Below, piece by piece: positions 24,591-39,500 of a stretch of DNA of 64,000 bases (positions are counted from its first letter, which is position 1; every line of letters starts with the position of its first letter). The DNA is from Strix aluco (taxonomy: Eukaryota > Chordata > Aves > Strigiformes > Strigidae), in NCBI RefSeq assembly GCF_031877795.1, contig NC_133958.1, positions 2,046,001 through 2,110,000 of the forward strand, written 5' to 3'. The position numbers were made by a program, and so were the translations under genes. The notes under the pieces are model-generated. The model searched no databases and was not told the DNA's origin. It was given only the letters and a program-made list of their open reading frames with translations.

Positions 24591-27500
24591 GTAAGTAACA
24601 CATTCAGGTACAACATAGGCGAGCTCGGTGTGAATCAGTTAATAATGCTTTGTTGTAATCATGCTGTACAGAGCCTTTCTTTCCACAAGGAGTTAGTGAA
24701 ACCTTTTTTGCCACTTGTTACTGTTTATATATAAACATGGCCAATTACGTTGTCTGCAGTTACTTCATGTGTGTGCTCTAAAGCAGTGCTGTTCACAGGA
24801 TATGCAGTACCCCAGGCAGTTCATAATTAGAACAATTCATAATTACTACTGCAGAATGCACCAGCCCCTAGTATGTCCTGAGTTGTTTGACTTAGAGTAG
24901 CAGGCGACAGCAGGGAAACGTTTGCTTGTCTTTTACTTATTCAGATTTTCAGTTGTATCATGCTTTTCCACATCTGCCTCTTAAGAACTCTTCCAGCCAG
25001 TCTGCTGCTGGTTTCCCCCCACCCTCAGCTGACACTGTCCAGGCTTTGAGGAGCTGTATGTAATGTCTTTGAAGTTTCTGTATGTTCCTAGACATGCTGT
25101 TACAGAAATGATTGCTTGCCACACTTGTAATGTTTTCTGACAGAATGTCAAAGGCAGATGTCAAGTAGCAAGGGAGAAAACTGAGTGACATGAGGTGTAA
25201 TTGCAGAGAAAATGTTTAAGACCTTGTGTTTCTTTTTTTGTTTTATTTTTAAGGTCGTGATAAATGGTGGAGCAACCTCCAGCGGTGATCACGATACAGA
25301 AGACACAGAGTTGATGGCCATCTATACTACAGAAAATGGCATAGCAGAAAAGGTATGTAGTGGTTTCCTCCTAGGGGAGAACTCATTCTTGCTTTTTCAG
25401 TTCTATTATTTGTCCTCACTAGTTTTACTTGGCTGAGAGATTTTCCTTCTCTAATCAAACACGCTGACTTGCAGATTCAGATCAGGCTTGGGGGAGTTCT
25501 GTCCTCATGACTCTTCTGGTCACACATTTTGATTGCAGAATGTGGGGAGTGACTCAGCAAGTGTTAGGAGCAGTTAATGCACTTTGACCTGGCACCAAAA
25601 TTCGTAATATGCAATTTTTTGATTTCTTCATTGCCACTGACATTTTGCATAGTTTCCCTGATAAGGTCATTCTGTTTTTCAGTTCTTAACTTTTTCTGCA
25701 TTTAGTCAAGTAAACTGGTGATGTTGAGCACCTTCAAAGGTGGAATCTTTCCCACTCATTTTCCCAATTTCTTCCAAGCTCCAACCTCATAAGTTAATTT
25801 TTCTAGTCCTTTTTCCAAGTAGGGATCTACTTCTTATTATTGAGTGACAGCTTTATGAATGAATTTCAGGTCATTCATAAAAACCCTTGATCATTTTTCC
25901 TTAGGATAATGATGATTGTATCTTAGCTATTCAGGAAGATCCAGTAGAGGCCCCAAAAGAGACCAATTTGGTTGTGGTTTTTTCCAGCTTTTTTTCTCAA
26001 TTCCATCATTCCCCAAGCCTGATCAATAATAATCTTGCAGGCAGAGGCGGTATGAAGAGGATTACGGTAAATCTGAACAGCACCTTCTTCTGAAATGTTT
26101 ATGTCTCATTGGCTTTGTGGTTAAGCCTTATCTTGGAAAAGCCTCAATTTGAACAAGTTTTTCAAATGTCCTAACTGAAACAAGAATAAAACTCTCTTGG
26201 TTCCAAGCAAGAGCATCATGATGCTCATTTCTTTGAGGCTGTAACTTCTGTTGGGGCAAGGGTGGTATCAAAGCGTTTTCTAACTCGGACATCAAAATTC
26301 ACTTCTGAATTTCAGATTTAAAATACCCTAAACAGGTTATTCTGACAGAGGTCTTCTAGTGTTACATCTTAAATGAATGTTATGAATGCTGCGATGTGCC
26401 TTCGTATGCTCTGCCTCTTACAGATAGTGTGCCTGTAGGTCTCAGATATATCTCTACTACCATCTTGATCGTGCTGATATTTTAATGGACAAATTTTGGC
26501 AACTGTTGACATGCAGATGTCTGTGATGGCTAATTTTCAGAGCATGTTTGGACTAGTGTAGAGAGAGACAATCTGATAAAAGCCCTGAGTAAAAGGTGTT
26601 GGGATGAAATTGTGCAACTAAGATAAGTGATCTCTAGACATTAAAGCATGTCTTCATGGCCTGTTTTTACCAAACATATATTTTGCTCCCTTCCACTTGG
26701 TCCATGTGATCAGAACTGTAAATAATGGATGATAATTCACCTTAAAAAGCCCATGAGCTTTTAATCAACCAAATCTGCTTGAGTTAAAGCTTTGCTGCGG
26801 CTTACAGTGAATGAACAGTGAAAGGAGGGGCTGTAGCAATTAACAGCCCCATGTATTAAGATAGTATTTGAGGCTAGTATTTCTGGTGATCTGGGCAAAC
26901 CTCCTGCTTTTCACTTGAAATAAGTGTATGCATGAAGCATGTTTATTCTTGGCTTTCCATTCCTTTTGAGAGATCGTTCACCAAAAAAGCAAATGAAAGA
27001 CCTTGAATGAAAAACCTTTTAACCAAGAGGTCTGAAATGTACTTGGCTGCTGGAGGATGCCCAGTGTTTACGTTGTCTCACAATATTTGTTAGCTGAAAC
27101 AATAAGCTATTAGCCCAGATGAGAAAGAACTGTATTGCTGCATCCCTATACAATAAACAATACTATGTTACTTATTGCTTAATAGAATTAATTCGAAGAT
27201 GTTGTTGGCTCTTTATTTAAGGTATTTCCCTAAAGGCCTTATTCCCCCATCAGTTTCCTCATGGTCCTTCCTGCTAGAAGTTGGTAACAGCCTTCATCTT
27301 GCACTGCTGTTGGTGTTTGCTTCTTTGGATTTTTGGGGTGGGTTTCTTGGTTTGGGTTCCCGCCCACACACACATATTTTTGCTCCTCCTTTATCTCTCT
27401 CATTTTTTTTCCCCCATTTATACTTACTCTGTGCTTTTTTTTTTTTCATTTTTTCTGTTATCCCACCTTTGGCCAGTTGAAAATAATAAAAAAAAGAATT

Positions 27501-30500
27501 AGTCTCTGATCAGTATCTCATTCAAAAAGGTGCAGTTCATTCCCAGCAGTTCCCTACAGCATACTGTGGCATACTTGGCAAGCACCAGCACATAGTCAGT
27601 ATATTACACCAGCAGGCACACGCTTGAGATACGAAAGGGCCAGTGACTACCCAGTGACTTTTCAGCAGAATAGCCAGACCTCACCCTAGTTCTCAAATTC
27701 CTCGTTGTTCGCTCTTGGTCTCTTTTATGTTGGTTCCCTTCAGCCATTATCTGCAAAAGGTGTGATGAAGGTGAAAGCTTCCTCTTCCAAAGCAGAGTAA
27801 GCCTGGCTTTTGGAAGGAATGAGGAGTATCCTGGATTTCTTTTATCCAACCACTTTGCTGTGTAGGAGAGACATTGCTGTGACAGTTATGCCTTAAAGTT
27901 TGAAATTCTTTTGTTAGAAGACCTGTAAACTTCACTTTCTAAAGGAGAGCTTAAATCTGTTCGCAGTTGTCAGTCTGTGCCCAAAGAGAGCTTTCTACGT
28001 GCCATGCATGAGTTGACTTATTCCTAGGCCTGGTGCTTGCTGATCTTTTTTGCTCTTTGCAGACAAATGTGGGCGTAAATGTAATCCTAAGTGAAAAGCT
28101 CTAAAAGGACTCATAAACATGCTGCATGTGCCATGGTCTTCCTGGTAAAAACAGGTCATAATTTCTGATTGCTGCTGCCCAAAGAAGAGGGGGAATATAT
28201 AGAATGAAATAGAAGGGCAGGTGGAAAACTCAAGGAATGTACTTGAGGCAACCTCCTCAGTCCTGTGAAGAAAATAAGTGGAACCATTAGGTAGCTACTG
28301 GATATTGGTTAGAAAAGAGGCCGAAAGATGGGTTTTCAAAAGGCAGGGGCCAAAACAGAGTCACCAATCCGCACAAATCACTTACTGGATTTTTAGAGAA
28401 CCTGGTATCCTGCATGGGAACATGAGCTTTGAATATCCCATTTCTGTCTGTCCTTGGAAGGAGTAATGCAGATTGCTCTGTGCACAGTGGTAGGTGTTTT
28501 CTTTTTTCACGCTGCAGTTGGATGGGGAGCTATCCACAGTTTGTTCTCCTAAATCTGTGCTGCTGTTTGGGTGGTTTCAGCAAGCCGACGTTGACGTGAT
28601 TCATGAAGTAAACAGTTAATTTCTGCTGATACCTCTCTGTTCCTACCTCACAAGCAGATGTTGTAACCATTCTTACTCTTCTTCATGACCTCTACCTCTC
28701 TGAAAGTGTATGATGACCTCTTAGTCAAAATGTTGAATAAACAGGCAGTATCACTGGTGAGCAAAGTTCTCAGGTGGAGCATATGTTGCAGTGAAACAGA
28801 GGAGAGGTGAGGCAATCATACACACGTATATTTTTTATATATCTATATATGTGTGTGTGTGTTTGTGTAGTCTCTGGGGAAAGGTTAACAAAACTGCTTT
28901 ATAACAACAGAAAGTATCACAGGAGCTTTTCTGGATGAATCTTTGGTGTTTTCATGAGAAAGTTCTTAGAAGAAGCCTCTAGTGATGAAAAATGTCCTAC
29001 TGTTTGTCCATAACTACGTTGGCTGTTGAGTCTTCCTCCTTCTGCCTGTCTTTGTGAGTCAGCCACTTTGTGCCCAGCCTTGGATCTACACATCACTGCA
29101 TTGACATGAGGATGTACCTGTTCTTTCCTAAGTTCCAGTTAGAGACAAGATGTGTATAGGCTTACTGCTGCTCAGTGCTCTCCCTCCAGTATGAGATGAA
29201 GCCCTAAAACTCAAGTTCCTGATTTTTTTTTTTTCATTTGTTTTTTAGAGACTCAAGGTCACAAGAGCGGTCTTTCATTTTTCAGTCAATGAAAAAATTA
29301 CATTGGTGCTGCAAATTGGCAGGATGAGTTGTGCAGTGAACAATTTCCCCTATTCCTCTGCTTAGGAGCTATACCTTATTTAGGCTAACCCTGGTGAGCA
29401 GATTGTTCAGTGTTTAACATTGTTTGAAAGAGTTTTCTGAAATTAGTGTTTCCATATTTTGCTTTTCTGCTGTAATACCCTTGAACTTTCCGTAGCAGTG
29501 TAGTCATTTACACTCCCTCAATTTGAATTAACCCAGTGGCATTTGTTTTCCCAACAGAAATCAGAGGTAAGAGGGAAATACCATGGCTCCGTTTGGCTTC
29601 CCTGACCTTGTAGATGATAAACCAAATGAAGATTATCTAAGCATAATCTGTGGATGTGTTGTGATTTTTGAAGAAGTAAAGACCACTTGAGTCAAAGTCA
29701 CAAGTCTGGCAAAGTTCCTGTTCTTTGTGTAAGGCTACTTCACATGAGGTTGTTATGTTCTAGTGTGGATTAGGTCAGAACAGTAGTTATATAAGGTATT
29801 TTTTGGTTAGTTGAGCTGAAATGATAAAATCTGATACTTCCTCCTGCTTTTGTTATTGGTGTTTGGGCTTTGGAGCATTGTGTTTTTGTTCTCAGGAATT
29901 CCAAAACCAGAGAGTTTGAACAAAACGCTTCCATTTTGTTGTAGAGAAGAAATGATTGAGCTGAGTCTTGTTTTAATGGAAAATCTGCAGGGATTTTGAT
30001 GCGTGTATATGTGTGGTCAGTAGTCTGTTAGCCCTCTGCGAATCAGGGCTCATGGTAGGCCAGAATGTGGTCTCGCTTAAATTCCTGTAGGTTTGGAGGA
30101 AGTCTCTTTGACTAATACAAATTGGCCGTGGATGTATTCAGTTATAATTATTAGCATTTTTCTTGACTGCTTGAATGTGGGGTGGAAGCAAAATTAATAA
30201 ATCTTGTGGCTAAAAAAAGGTTAACCACGACTGAAAATGAGTAGGACTTAAGTGGGGAAGCAATTACCATAATGAGGAACTTTCTTGCCTGTGATTTTGG
30301 TCTCTTATGCAAGGATAGCCATTCTGCTTTGAAAATAATCATTGTTGACTCTTCTACTTAACTCTCTTCTTTTTTTTTTTTTTTTTTTTTTAATAAGCCT
30401 GTCATGATAATCCCATTTTTTGGGCACCTTTTCGCTGCCAGTGCGGTTGTATCATAAACAACCAATTGTTGTGTTAGTATAAAGAAGCAGGAAATGGCTT

Positions 30501-33500
30501 ATGGAAGTGAGTATGTTCAGTACAAGTTCAGTAGCTACAGCTGGAGCTCACTCCAAAAAGGCCCTTGAATGACTCGAGCGTGTCCAGAGAAGGGCAACGG
30601 AGCTGGTGCAGGGTCTGGAGCACAGGTCTGATGGGGAGCGGCTGAGGGAACTGGGGGGGTTTAGTGTGGAGAAGAGGAGGCTGAGGGGAGACCTCCTGGC
30701 CCTCTGCAACTCCCTGAAAGGAGGGTGCAGAGAGGGGGGATGAGTCTCTTGAGCCAAGGAACGAGCGCCAGGACAAGAGGGAATGGCCTCAAGCTGCGCC
30801 AGGGCAGGGTCAGACTGGCTCTTAGGAAGGATTTCTTTGCAGAAGGGGTTGTTGGGCGTTGGAATGGGCTGCCCAGGGCAGGGGGGGAGTCCCCATCCCT
30901 GGAGGGGTTGAAGAGTCGGGTTGAGCCAGCGCTGAGGGATCTGGTGGAGTTGGGAATGGTCAGGGTGAGGTTCAGTGTTGGGCTGGAGGAGCTTCAAGGG
31001 CTTTTCCAACCTCAGTGATTCTGTGAGCTCAATGTCAGAGGTAAAAGGCTTTAAAAATGCCACCTATCAGCATTTCTTGGGAGTACTATACCAGCCTTGG
31101 AGTATCTGGGAATTGCCTGATAGCTCACATTCCGTTTTTTCATATGTAACAGTAACCTACTGTTCTTGTTTGTGTCCTCCCCCACCTTTCTACCCTCCCT
31201 ATCAAAACAGAGCTCTTTGGCAGAGACACTGGACAGCAGCGGCAGTTTAGATGCTCAGAGAACGGACATGATTTACACTATCGAAGATGTTCCTCCTTGG
31301 TATCTCTGCATATTTTTGGGGTTACAGGTATGTTTCCAAACAGCTATAATATTTTGCTTTGTAACTTTTAAAGCTTGTTTAACATTTTCTGTGTAGTTCA
31401 TTGCATTTCTGTACATGGTAATTTTATTCCTCCCACACTCTCACATGTTTGAAGAAAGTGTTAAGATAGTTTCTTCTGAAGTTGATCACAAAGATGACTG
31501 TGTTGATAATGATCTATATTATTGTTTGCTGGCATATGCGTTTGTGAGATTCACTTCAATATTTAGTCTTCTAAGCTGCTGTTAGCAAATAAGTGAGGAA
31601 ATGCTAAGTGGTAAGCTTCAGAAAGTGACATCTGGCACCTCTGAAATTAAAGATGGAGAGAGGTAATGCTTTAGTCCTGAAATCTTGACTATTAAAGCTG
31701 CTACTGTAGTCATTTCAATTCTGCAAGCTTGATAGCATCATCCTGCACCTGTAGGCTCACTCCTAAGCGGGGCAGGCAAATTCTGCGCTCCTTGGAGTGC
31801 GAGCGTGTGCTTCCTCAGGGAGTAGGACTGTAGCACTGAGCTGGACCCTACTACCAGCTCAGCCACTCACTTGTGTGAAGCAGAACAGCTTGTTTCATCT
31901 CATTTCTTTCTTGAATGTTAATAATATCTGTCCCACAGGAATGCTGAGAATTTGTTAATATGTGTAAAGTATGTTGAGATCTCCAAACAAATACATTCCA
32001 AAGCATCCTTTTTATTTCTGCCTTTCCTCAAGGACTGGCAGTTCTGTAGGGATTATATTTTTACTTGCATTGTTGAATATGGTGATTCTTGTTTGTTTGC
32101 TTAATGTATTTGGATTGAAAAAGAATTAATGAGTACCGAGTTTCTGGTGCTTGGGAGCTTATTTGCAGCCTAGTTTGTGTGTGCTCTAAGATCATTTGTA
32201 AGCTAATGGTTTTTCACATGGTTGAAAGTGAATGGAGTTATTTATCTGCTTTTCTGAGTTAGAAGCTGTTTTCAGCGCAGTTACCTAGATACCTCCTCAT
32301 CAAGAACAGTAGCCGTGTGGCTACGTAAATAACCTAGTTTATCCTACAGAAATAGCAATCATTAACAATGGGCTAGTGGTAGCTCAACATGGAGGGAAAA
32401 TATTTGAAGAAATGCTTAGGACCAGGAAGTGAGAGCTTTTGTGGATAATTCAAAAGAAAAAATATCCAATGCAAAAAAAAAGATGGTCATAAATTTATTT
32501 CCTTATTAATATTGGCTGCAGTATTAACAAACCATTTTTCTCTTCACAGCACTACTTAACGTGTTTCAGTGGAACTATAGCAGTGCCCTTTTTGCTAGCT
32601 GATGCCATGTGTGTTGGATTTGACCAGTGGGCTACCAGCCAGTTGATTGGGACCATTTTCTTCTGCGTGGGCATCACTACATTGTTACAAACAACTTTTG
32701 GGTGCAGGTGAGATTTGGGATTTGTTTCTAGTTGTTGAGATGGGGGTAAGACTAGACATCTGTTGGGTTTTCCAGGATGCAGTCTGAGATCCAAGAGGTG
32801 GGTGGTCTATTTTCAAAGAATAAACATGAAACACAAGATAGCAGGTCAAATACAGGGCAGTTAGGGAAAGCTTTTGGAAAGCTGCTCCCAAAAAAAGGTG
32901 GATATGAAATGAGAGAAGGCATTCCAAGGATAAGAAAATACAGCAAGGACAGGGAGAGGGAAGAAGGAGGGAAATCTGTGAGGACAGAGAAGGGAGAAGT
33001 GTTTCTGGGGAGAAAGGAAAAAGTCATACACCTTGGTAAAGAGGAACTAATTTTGATATTTTTATTAGTTTCTTGAATGATACTGATTGTTGTGATTGGT
33101 CCTACAGCAAATTGTGTGCTTGGTCTGTAAAGTACTTGTCAATTAAAAAAGGTGGGGAAAAATGATGAGGATAACTCTGAACTGACTGACTCTGGTGCCT
33201 TCCAATACAAACAAATAATTTGGTTTTTTTTATTAGTTGCTCTCAGTTGCAGGTTTAATGATCCTTCCTTGAGTTGGGAAGAAATACCTACGTTAGTGTG
33301 GCCTTGCAGGATGCCTGTGTACCTCTCCTTTGGTCTGCTCTCCTTAGGAGGGGAGGATGCAAGAGACCAATTCAAGTGTTAGCAAATACTTGTAAAAATC
33401 TGGTGTTGGTAAGAACAGGATGTTGTAAGTTTCATTAACATGAAGATAAATCTTTTTTTAAAATGTGTGTTCCACAGTAAACACTGCAGAGAGACGTTTG

Positions 33501-36500
33501 ACATGTTTACTTAAACTTCTGTTGGCTCTGCCTGTGAGAACTGGGAATAGCTAAAACCTGCAGAGTTATTTCTGCATCTTCTTGAATAAACCAAGAGTGA
33601 TAAGTAAAACCAGAAGAAAAGTGCGTATTTTAAGAGTATGTCCTCATATGGTTACTTGAATGATTCATGGGTCATTTAGTTCAATTGAAGAACAATGTGA
33701 GCTGAAATCTTGCATTCCAATAGCAAATGGACAAACACCCCCCCACGTTTTTAAAGATTTATCTAAGAAACAGAATCTTTGGGTGGAAAAGTTAGCTCAA
33801 TAGGGTGCAGAAGGCAAGCCTATGGTAGATCACTTGCAAATGTAGATCAGCTTTTCATCTAAAAATTTTCCAAATATTTCAGGTTTTCCAATGTAATCTT
33901 TAGTTGCTATTTTAGTTAGCTTTAGTTAAATTGCTTGTCTTTTCCCCTTTGGAAAAAACCTTCCCTTTATTTTTTTACTATGTCTTTCTCAACTTATAAC
34001 ATCGCTCCACTGTTTTGTATGAAAAGTTCATTCTAATGACAAACCAACATAATGAAAATTGTTGAAAGAGGAGATTTTCTTTCCCCGATGTATTTTCTAA
34101 GACTACCTGCAGTTAATAATAATATTTTCTGCCTGATTGGCTCTTTGTGCTCATAGGGTAGCTTGCTTTAGCTGTAATTGTAAATTTTCAAGTACCTGAT
34201 CTTGAAAGGAAGCAGAGGAGCAGAGTTGTGCCCTTTGGTGGTTTGAACCTCTCTTTTAATGGGAGCGATGGGTTTTTTTCCCCCCCCCCCATCTTCTATT
34301 TGTGCTTTATATAGGGAATCGGATTGCTGACCTAGACAGGAACTGGAAGATGAGGTCTTTTGTTGTTCTACTTTTGAGTGTCTCCTCCCTGGATTTACTG
34401 AAGTTTAAAATCTTCCAATTTTGTAAGAAATGCAGTCGTGGATGGAGATGAACTCAAAGGGGAGCTTTGTTTTCCTGTACTTCTACCAGCTTTCTTCTTC
34501 TGCCTCAAATTTATCAGAAAAAGCTTAGTTTTTATGCTTCCTGAAACTTGTGTCTCTTCACAGAACTAAAGTTTGTCATATTCTTGTTTTTCTCCCTAAC
34601 TAATCTTGGACTCTTTATTACTTACTGTAGACTGATTCTGGGCTCTTGCAGAAACCAGTGTGGTCCCATCATTTTGAAATGTTCTTTTCCTTCTGTATAA
34701 TCCCACCTCTGCCCTCCATAGTGGTTTTTTTTTTTCCTTTTCAGTGGCTTCCACTTGCAGGGTGAAGTATATGTTTATAAACTGAAGAGGCAATTGTGTT
34801 TGGGTCTTAAAAGAAGTGAACTTGTATTTAAGGAGAAAATTTCTGCGGTTGAATGTTTTATAACTATTTAACATGTGATTCCGGTTTTATGTAAGGGTGG
34901 GAATGGGATAGAGCAGCGATGTTCTCTAAATGAGATTTTAAAGTATTTTTTGGCAAGTCTGTCAACTGCAAAGTATTTCAGCAAATAAAGCCACTACGGT
35001 TTCAAAAGGTCAAATTCCATGGTTTAAAGATCCTTAAAGATGGATTTAGCTCAATTATGAGGCAGAGTTGTAGTCAATTTGGTACCTATACTAATTTTTG
35101 GAATTCAAGCTATTTATTAGATTATGTAATAAGCCAAAAGATTTGGCAAGGATTCAGAGTAATTAGTATGACTGAGACAATCAAATACAGCTTTAATATA
35201 CCTAAACATTTTAGGTTGGTTGTTGTGCCCATCACTACATTGTCTGAACATTCTTACATCTGTGTGAAATGTTAAGATAATGAAGACATTTCCAGATGAC
35301 TTTAACTGCCTAAAAAACTCTGTCTTCACAAGGGCTGGTGCCAAAGTTGAGCAACTTCACAATTCAGACATGAAATTAAAATGATACCTCAGTCGTAAGC
35401 TGGTGGTACTTTACCCGACTGGTAATGAATGCCTGGCTTAGCAATGCGAAGGGTATTTCATAAGTTGTGTTCCAGACTGCAGCTGTTTCTTCAGAAAAAG
35501 ACTGATCTTGGTTGGCTGGTTTTGAGTAATATGTTTGGTGGTTTTGTTTGGGTTTTTTTTTTAAAAAAAAGACTTTTTCTGCTGAGGAAAAAAACCCAAT
35601 ATTTTGATCTTACTGGCCCTTTTGGTAAATATTCCAGGTTAACTGTCTCATATAAAGGCTGAGCAGATAGCTAAGGTAGGCATACTAAGATCTTACTATT
35701 CAATATGTGATACAAAACTCACAATCTGGACCTAAGTCTCAGTACAACTGACTTCATCACTGGAGAATGTGTTTGCAATGTGTATTTACAAAATCATTAC
35801 AGGGGGGACAGAGTACTGTGTAGGTGGCATAGAGGAGTAACAGCTTGTTACAGGTATTGCATATTTTGCCGTGGGCACCAGCTTGCTCAGTTTGCCTAAC
35901 GAACCTTGAAAAATAAAGTGAATCATTCACTCGTAGCTACCAACCATTTCTTCACCAAAGATAAAGCTTTGATTTTTGCTTGAAGAAACTTTGAAGGGAA
36001 TTGCATGCCGGTCAGGTGTGCTCAGATGGCTTGTGTATTTTATGAAGTTTAATTTTTTCTAATGCAGTTTGCAACGTTTGCGGTAGATGGGACAGCTTTT
36101 TAGATTGCTTATGGCCCAAACTCCTTTCCAGTGGTAGTTCAACTGTTCTGACTTCCTGCCTGTGAACTTTACAGCTACTGTTAGTAACATGCTTCTGGTC
36201 TGTTAGTAACATGCTTCTGGTTTGATCTGTTTTGTGTTAAGCTTGTACAGGATTTTTTTTCCCCACATTGTTTTTTTCCCCCCTTCTTTGTGCCTTTTCT
36301 GATCTTTATCTGAATCAGCTACAGTTAGGTTTTTTTCCTTTACTGGTGTTTGCACTGGTATCGAGGCACTTCATTGTGGCAGTAAAGCAGCCATAAACAC
36401 GGTGCAGTAACTAGAGCCACATGAGCAATTAAGTGTTCCACGTGTTAGTTTGAGGTCTGCTATTAAAGAGAATCTTACTACAATCCATTATTGACAGTAT

Positions 36501-39500
36501 AAAATAGTTCAAAGTGCATCTTCTCTGTAGTTAAGTAACATCTGGATATTTGTGATGTTATGCAAGCTACACTTGATTCAATAAATACGTAGTAGGTGCT
36601 GGGAGATGCTCTGTAGATCTTAAACCTTTTGGGAAGTGTAAACACCAATGCTAAGAATGTCATCTTGAAATTCTTGCAAGCGCTCGTATTTATTGTTGGT
36701 AGCCACCTGGAACATCTAATCAGCTCTTATCAACCTAATAGTTATTTACACATACACTTAAAGATGAATGTATAAATGACTGTACTTCAAGTTATGCAGA
36801 GGGAAGGTATTGAGTATGCAGACTGCATACTGCACTATCAAAGAGCTTTTTTAATGTGGCGGGACGGTAAAAGCTGCATGTTCAGCAGTCTGGCTGGGAC
36901 TTACATCAGAACGTGCATCTGTGTCCTTGTTGTGCTGCTGAGTCAAAACCTTAAATCAATGTCTAGTACCAGCATGCTGGTATTCAGTAATTATCTGTTA
37001 TAGACGTTTATTAATAATGTTACTATCACATATAAATAATATATTTAATAACTTCATGCATGTAGTGTATTCTGTTGGGTCTTTGGTTTGTGAAGTCTTA
37101 GTATTTCTATGGCTGTTTTTTAAATAATAAATTCTCATATTTCACATTTTTAATAACCCCCTGCAGTAAAGGATGGTTTTGAGGATGAGTAACCACCTAA
37201 CTGTGATTGATATCCTGACACGGTACTGTAACACTTCTTTCCCTTTCCACCAGGTTACCCTTGTTTCAGGCGAGTGCTTTTGCATTCCTAGCACCTGCTA
37301 GAGCAATACTCTCCCTGGAGAAGTGGAAATGTAATAATACAGGTAACTGTCATTTATGCTTGTTCAGGTTTAAGTGGCAGATGACCCAGATCACATACAG
37401 TGCACCTGCCAAACCTTTTGATATGGAAACTGGAAGTAATGAGCAGGGAATATGAAAAATTATGTCCTTTTATAATGTTAAGATTTTGTGCCTTGGAAAG
37501 ATTCCTAACAATGCCCTTGTGGAATTCTATTTCGGGGGGGGGTAATATAAAAAATGTTGACAAAAGAAATCTTAACAGTAGCATAAAGCAGTTCTTTTGT
37601 TAACAATGTAGAGAAAGGCAGAAGGATTCCGGAAATGCTCCTTTCTGGTATTTGGAAGTAGTCAGTCTGATCAAGTCCTTTTAAATTGAGTAGTAGTAAG
37701 TTTGAGCAATGTACAGCATCACCTCAAGACCAGTATTTTTACCTGTTTAACTCATACCTGACAGATTTTGCGGAGCAAGCTTTGATAATATTTGGATGTT
37801 CATTTGAACTTTTTCTTTGCTAACTTCATCATCCTGAAAGGTTTTGAATTTTATTTAGAGTGAAAATGTGCAGTAAAACTGGTTGGGTGGGGGACTTCTG
37901 CTTTAACTTAGGTTAGAAAACTGAAGTGGAATCAGCTCTGGCAGTTTTCTTTTTAATGGGGTGTGGTTAGTCAGTAAGAGAGCTGTGGGCAGGGCAAGAC
38001 AGCAGTGTAGAGAAGCAGGCTGCTTGCTTCTAACTAAAGTTCTTCCCAGGGGTCCTTTTGATTCTCTAATCATTTATATTATTTATGCGTTTATACATGT
38101 CTTTTGATTCACTTACGACCATCTAATTAATTTTCCTGATGTTTTTGCTATAGAAAACTTAGCTTTGAGCATTCATGTTTTCTCACTGGGGCAGTCAGAC
38201 TTAGCTACTGGGAAACAGCACGTGGGTTTCAGTGCCCAAGAGGTAAAGGCAAACTGTGGTGTGCTTTAATGTAGTGCTGGATATTTCCGTGCACCAAAAT
38301 GTGCCAGCATCCTAATACACACCTTGTTGAAAGAAAATACTGTCTGATAACCTTTGATGGCAAAGCAATTTTTCCACTACTTTGGCTTTTCAGAAAGAGC
38401 CCTTGCTGTATTTTGCTCTTGAACCATTTAACCTTCAAAAGGTGTCAGATGGTGTTACCATGGGTCAGTTCAGTGAGTGACCTAAATTGGTGAACAACAA
38501 ACGTTGGAGTACTTGATTCCTAGTGTGCAGTTGAGTAATTCTCCATTCATCCGTCTATTGGAGTGGGGAAAGAATCCCTAATTGACCTTTCTGAAAGTTA
38601 TGATTTTTTTCCACTTCAGTACAGTGGGTAAAATTAGTGGTTAGCTCTTGGGGAATGTAAGCATGTTATTACTTGATTTGTAGCATTGCAGAACTTTTAT
38701 TCTGTGTAAATCAAGGCTCATTTGTCAGACACAGCCTAAGGAGAGATTTATTTTGTATTAAATGATGGCAAAGTGGCTGAGGAATAAATACCTGTGTTTT
38801 TTCTTTTCTTCTTTTCGTAAGATATAACAGTTACAAACGGAACAACAGAACTGCTTCACACTGAGCACATCTGGTATCCCAGAATACGAGAGGTAATGTA
38901 GGAGTAGCCTTTAGCTGTTGATCTGTCTGATTCCAGTTGAGTTTCTCACCAAACTATCTCTGTGTTTTCATCTTTAAGTTGGTCATTTCTTCTTTCACTG
39001 TGATTTCATGTGAATATATCCCTTTACGCATTTCACGGAAGTCTTCATCTTTTCAACTTGTTCATTGCTGGACAGCAAATACAAGGAGTTAGTTACCACA
39101 TTCCAGAGACGCACAGTAAAATGCACAAGCGAGACGAATACTCTTCTTGTAACACTTTGTGATTTGTGCTCACTGGTAGCAGTCCAGCTGCTACCAGACC
39201 ACTTGCCTGCTGTTGCTCTCTTCAGTAGGCTGTCCCGTGGAAGGTAATAAGCAGTTAGCAAATCTGTTCAGCCCTAGGTGTCTTTAAGTTGGAGACTACT
39301 CTAATAAGATGTTGATTCTCCCAAGAGACTTGCTGAAATCTGTCAAACTCCTTCTCCACTCGCAGCACTGCAGTCTGAACTTCCTTATGCTCTGCAGAGC
39401 CCAGGATGAGGGTTGTGCCCAGGCATCACACTAGAGCGGTAGATAGCGTAGTCCAAATTAAGGCGTGTGTCATGGAATTTATCTCCCATCCCGTTGCTTT

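Larger units (their letters stand above)
25353..31210 (+). other. SLC23A2: SLC23A2 intron 2 (5.9 kb)
   Basis: AT-rich intron with a TA/TG microsatellite (28828-28867), a run of 22 T (30370-30391) and a CR1 element close to its 3' end (30547-31027). No gene is supported. Confidence 0.9.

Noticed and set aside
30548..31063. 171-codon minus-strand open frame
   Set aside because: It is the reverse strand of CR1 copy A. Similar frames appear over copies B and C.
32777..33076. 99-codon open frame following exon 4
   Set aside because: Purine-rich intron sequence, low-complexity Lys/Glu/Gly. Exon 4 has a clear donor at 32708.
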